21,521 bases of DNA from Emiliania huxleyi CCMP1516 (taxonomy: Eukaryota; Haptophyta; Isochrysidales; Noelaerhabdaceae). A program made the position numbers and the translations under genes. Shown one piece after another: positions 16,690-21,521 of the stretch. The notes under the pieces are model-generated. The model ran no database searches. It was given only the letters and a program-made list of their open reading frames with translations, and was not told the origin of the DNA. Within the stretch, counting starts at the first letter, position 1; every line of letters begins with the position of its first letter. The stretch is from NCBI RefSeq assembly GCF_000372725.1, contig NW_005200730.1:178990-200510 (forward strand). Reading direction: 5' to 3'.

Positions 16690-17621
16690 CGCGCGCGCAC
16701 ACACACACACACACACACAAACACAAGCACACACACCATGCACTGGACTCTCGGCGGCGACGCCTCGCTGGTACCGCCCCCGCCCCTGGTACCAGGTACG
16801 GCTCTCGCTTCGACACGCTCGAAGGCATCGACGCCTCTCTCGTGTGCGAGGCGTCTGCAGTCGCAGCGGCCGCCTGGTGGCGGCTGGCGGGAGGGGAAGG
16901 GTCGCCGGCGCCGAACTGCTCGCTGGTCGAGGAGCGCCGAGTGGACTGGAGCAGCCGAGAGAGGAGCGGAGATTGGGCGAATCGCTGCTGGCGAAGCGCG
17001 CAGCCCTTCCCTCCGCCGGGGAAGGGGAGGGGGAGAGGGGTCCGGGCTCTCTCACCTCCCCCCCCCCCCCCCTCTCGCCAGGAGCTGCTGGGCTGCTTCC
17101 TCACCGACCCGCGCTGCGCAACCGCGACGCAGCTCGAGGTCGAGCCGCCAACCTCGCGCTACACGAGCGCCTTCCTCCCGCTCCGCGGCGAGCTGGCCGC
17201 CTCCGGCACCGCAAAGTTCGCCGCCGCCTTTCTGCGCGCCGCGCTGGCGCCGCTCTGCCCCGCAGAGCCGAGGCGCTCCCTGTTCCCGGGCGCGTCCGGG
17301 ACGGCGGAGGAGGGCTCGCCGCTGTGCGAGCCGACGGTGCTGACCCACGACGCGGTCTCGCCCTCCCTCGAGTACGACGCGGAGGCGGGCATCTTCCGGC
17401 TGGTCGACGAGGCCGCCGTCGCAAACGGGACCGACGCGCTGTGGACCGAGTCCAACTGGCCGCGCGACACGCACGCGACGCTGTGGCTCTACCGGCCCAG
17501 CCCGTCCGAGCCGCCGCTGCTCTTCGCCTTCGCGGCGACGAGCATGGCCACCACGCTCGCCGTGGTTGCGCTCAGCTGCAGCAGGATCAACCGCAAGGGT
17601 TGGCTTCGAGTGTCGGATTGA
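15037..17621 (+). CDS. NCSTN-like: Nicastrin, gamma-secretase large subunit
   Basis: Exons 15037-16424, 16477-16518, 16796-16925 and 17082-17621 give about 699 residues, close to the family's usual ~700. The third exon may instead end at 16940. A signal peptide (MFQAPIALLLSLLLFSTAAA) is followed by the nicastrin ectodomain: LKYPMFATGDSLSCLAEG, LPLGGQSVWGALPP, VMLTASLDAAAFF then GAEAAVSGTVALLAA, and FALFTGEAYGQIGSRRFFGD. After splicing come LADYDAERYGSRFDTLEGID and ELLGCFLTDPRC, then TESNWPRDTHATLWL. A single C-terminal TM (LLFAFAATSMATTLAVVALS) ends in a short basic tail. Nicastrin is the substrate-gating glycoprotein of gamma-secretase, with presenilin, APH-1 and PEN-2. Ala/Gly-rich runs (about 350-460) are insertions relative to animal proteins. 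Intron donors are GTGAGT, GC and GT. Confidence 0.88.
16561..16738 (+). repeat. CA-repeat microsatellite in nicastrin intron 2
   Basis: A largely continuous (CA)n tract with a few interruptions (CATCACACA units at the left, CGCGCG in the middle) fills much of the 277-nt intron 16519-16795. Reading frames across it (His/Thr or Val/Cys) are artefacts. Confidence 0.9.
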
Positions 17622-18095
17622 CTCTCGGAGGCCCCCGCCGGATGTTGGAGCGTTGTCGTATATGGGTTTCGTGTCGCGCGTGGCCACATCACACGCGTAA
17701 CCTTTTCATGCACGGTGGCCCGTGGGCGTGGCACTGGCCAGACACCAGGACTACTTTAGCGCGGACACCACTCAGACCGCTCCAGCGAGGGGGTAGGGCG
17801 AGACGATCTCGAGGGGTCCCGTACCATATGCGGAATCGACCCTATCCAGTGCTAGCTCAAGTGCTCAAGCTAGCACGCGCGAGTCCGCTGCATTGATTTA
17901 CTTCCTGCCCACCTGGCTGGGTTCCGGCTCCTAGCCAGATAGGGTCTGTTCCCCACGGTGACACCCTAGGTAGGTAGGTCCGGTTTTGACCGCCCCAGAG
18001 GGCCCTGCAACAGGTAGGTACCCCCTATTTTCGTCTTTTTTCGCTTCGCTGCGCGGCCTGGGGGTAGGGAGGAAATTAGCGTTTTGGCGCGAGTC
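17622..18095. other. Intergenic region with hairpin and inverted repeat
   Basis: No gene is supported. A 9-bp perfect stem (GTGCTAGCT / AGCTAGCAC, 17849-17876) encloses the repeated word GCTCAA. The left arm of an imperfect inverted repeat (GCCAGATAGGGTCT, 17934-17947) pairs with 18104-18119, just past the FN3 start codon. GGTAGGTAGGT and CAGGTAGGTA words recur between them. Confidence 0.5.
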
Positions 18096-18119
18096 ATGGG
18101 GCTAGACCCCCTATCTGGC
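17934..18119. repeat. 186-bp region with imperfect terminal inverted repeats
   Basis: GCCAGATAGGG--TCT at 17934-17947 matches the reverse complement of AGACCCCCTATCTGGC (18104-18119) apart from a 2-nt gap. It may be a small foldback or MITE-like element. No clear target duplication is visible, and the right arm overlaps the first codons of the FN3 gene. Confidence 0.5.
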
Positions 18120-19310
18120 CGGTTATCGCATGACAAGCTGTCGCAGGCAGCCTCCTTTCATGCCTCCTCCTCCGGCTACTGTCGCGCCGGCGAGGACTCG
18201 ATCCGTGTGGCGTGGGTGGTGCCGCAAGGCGCCAAGCCACAGAGTTTTGCCGCCGTCAGCCTGCGAGCCGAGGGCTCGTCGCGGTGGCTGCGGGTCGATG
18301 CTGTGTCAGGAAAGCTGGACCAGCCGGACGCTCTGCCGCTGCCGCTCAAGTCGACGAGCTGCGTGGTCAAGGGCGTCGACCCGAAAGCCACGTACGTCGC
18401 GCGAGTCCGCCTCGGAAACCAGTCTGGCTGGGGCCCCGACTCGCCCGCCAGCAAGTCGCTGACCCTGGCCTCCCTCCTTCCGACTGCTCCCGCCGCACCA
18501 CTTCTCTTTGACAAGACGAGCCTGCGAGTGCACTTCTCGCTGCCGCCAGTCCGGCCGGGCGCATCGGCACATGGCAACGTGACCGTTCATGTTAGCCTTG
18601 GCAATGGCATGTGGCAGGCTGTGGACGCCACGTCGTCAACTCTCATATCTTCGAATGGCTCTGGCACGGCCCACTGGGCAGACTCGCGGGTTGCTCTCGT
18701 GAAGGGGCTGGCGGAGGGTCTGAGCTACCGCGCCAAGGTCAGTGCGAAGAATGCCTGCGGCTGGGGTGCCCACTCGCCTGTCAGCGAGCCGCTTACCCTC
18801 GGCGCGGCGGCACTCAAGCCGATCGCCCCTGCCGCACCACTTCTCGAGGCGGTGGACTCGACGAGCTTACGCGTGCACTTCTCGCCGCCACCAGTCAGGC
18901 CGGGTGCGCCGGCACATGACTTTGTGACGGTTCATGTCAGCGACGGCGGAGCGGTTGTGGACGCCGCGTCATCGACTCTCAAGCCGGGCCTGGCCTTCGT
19001 GGCAGTCGTCGGGTTTGCTCTCGTCAAGGGGCTGTCCAAGGAGGTGAGCTACCGCGCCAAGGTCAGCGTGAGGAACATCCACGGCTGGGGTGCTCATTCG
19101 CCGTCAAGCGAGCCGCTGCAGCTGCCGGAGCCAGCGTCACCAGTGTCGGGGCCAGTGTCGGGGCCAGCGTCACCAGAAGTGGAGGTCACGGGCAGCAAGT
19201 CGCGCGAGGAGCGCGACGCTGAGCTCCGCAAGCGCTCGGTGGACGTCGACGCGGAGGTCGTGGACGTTGACGCCCCGCGCTACCCCAAGCGGTCGAAGCA
19301 GGAGAGCTAG
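18096..19310 (+). CDS. Protein with three fibronectin type III domains
   Basis: A single open frame of 404 residues with no signal peptide or TM. The first ATG is at 18096; a spliced start just after the AG at about 18145 is possible because the N-terminal codons lie in an inverted repeat. Three FN3-like units follow: residues about 28-130 (SIRVAWVVPQ, ATYVARVRLGNQSGWGPDSP), 133-237 (TSLRVHFSLPPVRPG, LSYRAKVSAKNACGWGAHSP) and 240-345 (TSLRVHFSPPPVRPGAPAH, VSYRAKVSVRNIHGWGAHSP). Units 2 and 3 are much alike, suggesting recent duplication. The tail is charged (SREERDAELRKRSVDVD, PRYPKRSKQES), with a possible nuclear signal. FN3 domains mediate binding; the partner is unknown. Likely cytosolic or nuclear. 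Confidence 0.78.
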   Translation: MGLDPLSGRLSHDKLSQAASFHASSSGYCRAGEDSIRVAWVVPQGAKPQSFAAVSLRAEGSSRWLRVDAVSGKLDQPDALPLPLKSTSCVVKGVDPKATYVARVRLGNQSGWGPDSPASKSLTLASLLPTAPAAPLLFDKTSLRVHFSLPPVRPGASAHGNVTVHVSLGNGMWQAVDATSSTLISSNGSGTAHWADSRVALVKGLAEGLSYRAKVSAKNACGWGAHSPVSEPLTLGAAALKPIAPAAPLLEAVDSTSLRVHFSPPPVRPGAPAHDFVTVHVSDGGAVVDAASSTLKPGLAFVAVVGFALVKGLSKEVSYRAKVSVRNIHGWGAHSPSSEPLQLPEPASPVSGPVSGPASPEVEVTGSKSREERDAELRKRSVDVDAEVVDVDAPRYPKRSKQES

Positions 19311-20254
19311 ACAGTCGTGCTCGCATCGAGATCGAACGACAGTCCGGCAGTGCGCTCTTCGAGCCGCCCAGTGAGGAGCGGATGCATGCCCGGCGACATT
19401 CTACGTACTACGAGACTCCTTTGTACGTCTTGGTGGGAGAGGCGATACGTTCCTGCTCTTTCATCTCTCTCGTATGTGCTGTGTCTCTGTCTTTACGCGC
19501 ATACCGTACGGTGCAGAGGGGGGAAGGCTAAAAAGCAAGTGTATCACGCACACTGAATATCAAGAGAGAGTCTGAATATCATTGTGCGGCTCGGATATGC
19601 AGGCCACTGCAGCTGCACATCTAAAAATCCATCCCGCATCCGCAGCCGCCCAGCTTCCATCAACGGTCGTAATTCGACGTTGTTCTTTGCCACCGCCACG
19701 CGCGCGGCAGCCCTGTGAATTTTCTGTCGAGAAAAGGCCCGCGACACACATGCGTTTTCTTTATGCTACGAATATTTATGCAGGGAGAGCGGCATTGTGC
19801 AGAATGCATTGCCGTTCTTAAGACTTAACGGAGGGAGTCGCTTAGGCGGCTCCGGTGGTGTGCCGGTGTGTATGCTAGTCTGCGCCACGCCCTTGTCACG
19901 TCAGTGTGCTTAGGTAGAAAGGTGAAGAACAGTGAGCTGAAGGTAAGAATTTTACTATAGAAGCCCCTCTACAGCAGACTGGCTCGGACTGGCACTACAA
20001 AAGGCACGGTAGGCGACGGCCCCTTATGGGCCGTCGAAGAGGCCGGCGTACTCCTCCGGCCGACCCTGGCGAGGTACTTCCAGCCTGCTGTGGGAACAGC
20101 TGACGCAGTCTCGCCGAGGCTCGCTTTAGCAGACTCGGCCAGACAAAAACCCCGAGAGGCGTGGGAGTACCTCGCCAGGGCCGACCCCCCTCCCAATCAA
20201 CCCAAAAGAATTCCCTTGGCTTAGCAGGCCGCGCGACAGGCCGGCCAGGCAAAA
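19311..20254. other. Intergenic region with dispersed motif and hairpin cluster
   Basis: About 940 bp without a supported gene. From 19945 to 20008 it matches 10803-10867. A run of potential hairpins follows: CGACGGCCC / GGGCCGTCG (20014-20036), GGCCGG / CCGGCC (20041-20061), and a 15-bp perfect inverted repeat (CCCTGGCGAGGTACT at 20064-20078 with 20166-20180). This may be a structured leader, a small RNA gene or a decayed element. Confidence 0.5.
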
Positions 20255-21521
20255 ATGCAGGTCATCTCGCCCGAGCCTCTGCCCGAGTGCGTCACTCCCT
20301 CTCCGCCACCGCGGCCACTGCCAACCGGAGCCACCGACCCGGCCGCCACCACGCACGCCATCACGATGCGAGGAGCGCTCTATTCGTGGGCCATCCTGGC
20401 CGGCATAAAGACCGTGGAGAACCGTCCCTTCCGCCTCTCTCCCGGTTGGTATGGGCTCCACACCGGCCTCGGATCACTCAACGCCGAGACGCGGAAAAGG
20501 CTGGAGGCCCGCCTGGCGCGGCTCCCTCCCGCGGCCGATCTGCCGCCGGCCGGCGCCATCGCCGGCCTCATCCGCGTCGACGGCGTGGCCAGCGCTGAGG
20601 GGTGCGCCGGGACGGCCGCCGAGCCGTGGGCGACGGGCCCGGTGCGGCATGTGATTGGCGCAGTCCTCGCACTGCCTTCTCCCGTCCCTCACCGCGGCCT
20701 CCCCGGCCTCTCTCCTCTCTCCGACGCCACTCGCCTGGCGCTGCGGGAGCAGATCGAGCCGCAGCCGCCTGCCAGCCCGCCACGAGTCGCGCACACCGAC
20801 CCGCTCCTCCTCCCTCCCTTCGAAGCTGCGGCCAGCCGGCCCAGGAAGAGGCGCTGCCCCGCCGCAGGCCCCGCCGCAAAGGGCGCGCGGAGGCGGCTAG
20901 ACTGGCCGGAGGCAGGCGAGGCGATGAGTGAGGAAGACGCTGCGGGCGTGGCGCGAGCCTTCCGCTTCCGCTTCAACTTTATGCCCCGAGAGCAAATCTT
21001 CCGCTCAGAGGCTGGCAGCGCTGGCGGCGGCGGTGGAGGCGGCGGCGGTGGCGGCGATGGTGACGGCGGCGATGGTGGCGGCAGCGACGGTGGGAGCGGC
21101 GGCGGCGATGGCAGCTGCAGCAGCCGCAGTGGCAGCGGCGACGGTGGCGGCGATGGCGGCAGCAGCAGCGGCGGTAATGGCGGTGGCAGCAGCGGCGTCG
21201 GTGATGGTGTCGGCGGCGCCGCTGGTGGCGGCGGCGGCGGCGGCGGCGACAGCAGCAGTGCGTTGGTCGGCGGTGCTGCGCTCGCGCGGTACGAGTCGGC
21301 GAGGAGGCACCTCTCCGGCAACCCCCCCCCCCCCCCCTCCCTCCTCCTCGCCCCTCGGCCCCTCCGCCTCACCCGCCTCGCCCGCCTCGCCCGCCTCGCC
21401 CGCCTCGCCCGCCTCGACCGCCTCCGCCCCGCCCGCAGGCGCCGACCTGCGCCTCTTTTGCTTCGAGGCGCAGCACGAGTTTCTGTCTCTGCCCGAGGAG
21501 GCGCAGCTGCTGGCCTGGTGA
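20255..21521 (+). CDS. ASCH-domain protein with Gly-rich low-complexity region
   Basis: Exon 1 (20255-21317) and exon 2 (21439-21521) join in phase 1 with donor CCG|GC and a C-rich acceptor tract ending GCAG. The product is 381 residues with the TGA at the last base of the window. Residues about 38-165 match the ASCH (PUA-like) fold: MRGALYSWAILAGIKTVENR, SPGWYGLHTGLGS, AGAIAGLIRVDGV, EPWATGPVRHVIG, PHRGLPGLSPL. ASCH domains are thought to bind RNA or modified nucleosides. A basic patch (RPRKRR, KGARRR) suggests nuclear entry, then FRFRFNFMPREQIF, a Gly/Ser/Asp run of about 85 residues, ALARYESARRHLS, and the tail DLRLFCFEAQHEFLSLPEEA. The G-rich run is a degenerate GGC repeat. ASCH call strong; function unknown. 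Confidence 0.78.
   Translation, partial: MQVISPEPLPECVTPSPPPRPLPTGATDPAATTHAITMRGALYSWAILAGIKTVENRPFRLSPGWYGLHTGLGSLNAETRKRLEARLARLPPAADLPPAGAIAGLIRVDGVASAEGCAGTAAEPWATGPVRHVIGAVLALPSPVPHRGLPGLSPLSDATRLALREQIEPQPPASPPRVAHTDPLLLPPFEAAASRPRKRRCPAAGPAAKGARRRLDWPEAGEAMSEEDAAGVARAFRFRFNFMPREQIFRSEAGSAGGGGGGGGGGGDGDGGDGGGSDGGSGGGDGSCSSRSGSGDGGGDGGSSSGGNGGGSSGVGDGVGGAAGGGGGGGGDSSSALVGGAALARYESARRHLSGNPPPPPSLLLAPRPLRLTRLARLARLARLARLDRLRPARRRRPAPLLLRGAARVSVSARGGAAAGLV
21010..21260 (+). repeat. Degenerate GGC/GGT/GAT triplet expansion in coding sequence
   Basis: A run of mostly GGN, GAN and AGC codons encodes the Gly/Ser/Asp region of the ASCH protein. The same tract reads as poly-Ala in a second frame and on the other strand, giving false open frames there. 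Confidence 0.8.
21318..21438 (+). other. GC-AG intron of the ASCH gene
   Basis: A CCG|GCAACC donor is followed by a C-tract and a (GCCTCGCCC)-like 9-bp tandem repeat (about 21368-21420), ending in CCCGCAG. Removal joins ARRHLSG to ADLRLFCFEA in frame and gives a total coding length divisible by three. Confidence 0.7.

Noticed and set aside
16561..16738. His/Thr-rich or Val/Cys-rich proteins across the CA repeat
   Set aside because: Simple-sequence artefacts lying in a nicastrin intron.
21005..21521. Poly-Ala open frames on both strands
   Set aside because: Alternative readings of the GGC-type tract; the frame with the ASCH domain upstream and a phase-correct final exon is preferred.

Overview
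This is nuclear DNA from a GC-rich eukaryote, most likely a haptophyte or similar microalga. The evidence is short introns (about 40-300 nt), eukaryotic-only families (nicastrin, cyclin, ankyrin-JmjC, ShKT, FN3, a sialyltransferase-type GT29) and dense microsatellites. More than half of the introns I could place use a GC instead of a GT donor. The lineage is inference; no rRNA or organelle gene confirms it.

Layout. 1-1135 (-): 5' part of a SAM-plus-cyclin protein. It shares a short divergent promoter with 1278-3878 (+), a plastid-type FKBP joined in frame to an MDP-1-like HAD domain, a membrane segment and a coiled coil; a telomere-repeat tract lies in its only intron. 4147-6620 (+): membrane-anchored ankyrin-JmjC/cupin protein, three exons. 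7136-9682 (-): nine-exon GT29-like glycosyltransferase whose phases close at every junction; three of its introns hold different tandem arrays. 9861-10795: transposon-like element with 25-bp inverted ends and a 3-bp duplication. 11191-12416 (+): unrecognised reading frame interrupted by four one-base losses. 12732-13796 (+): secreted six-ShKT-domain protein. 15037-17621 (+): complete nicastrin, the large subunit of gamma-secretase. 18096-19310 (+): three-FN3-domain protein. 20255-21521 (+): ASCH-domain protein ending exactly at the window edge.

The genes do not form a pathway. Nicastrin, the GT29 protein and the ShKT protein would all pass through the secretory system, but nothing shows co-regulation. 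I found no convincing new multi-gene system. The unusual material is in gene structure: GC-AG splicing, a telomeric-repeat intron, a minisatellite that copies an exon end with its splice donor, several unusual domain fusions, and a shared motif with downstream hairpins at two loci.
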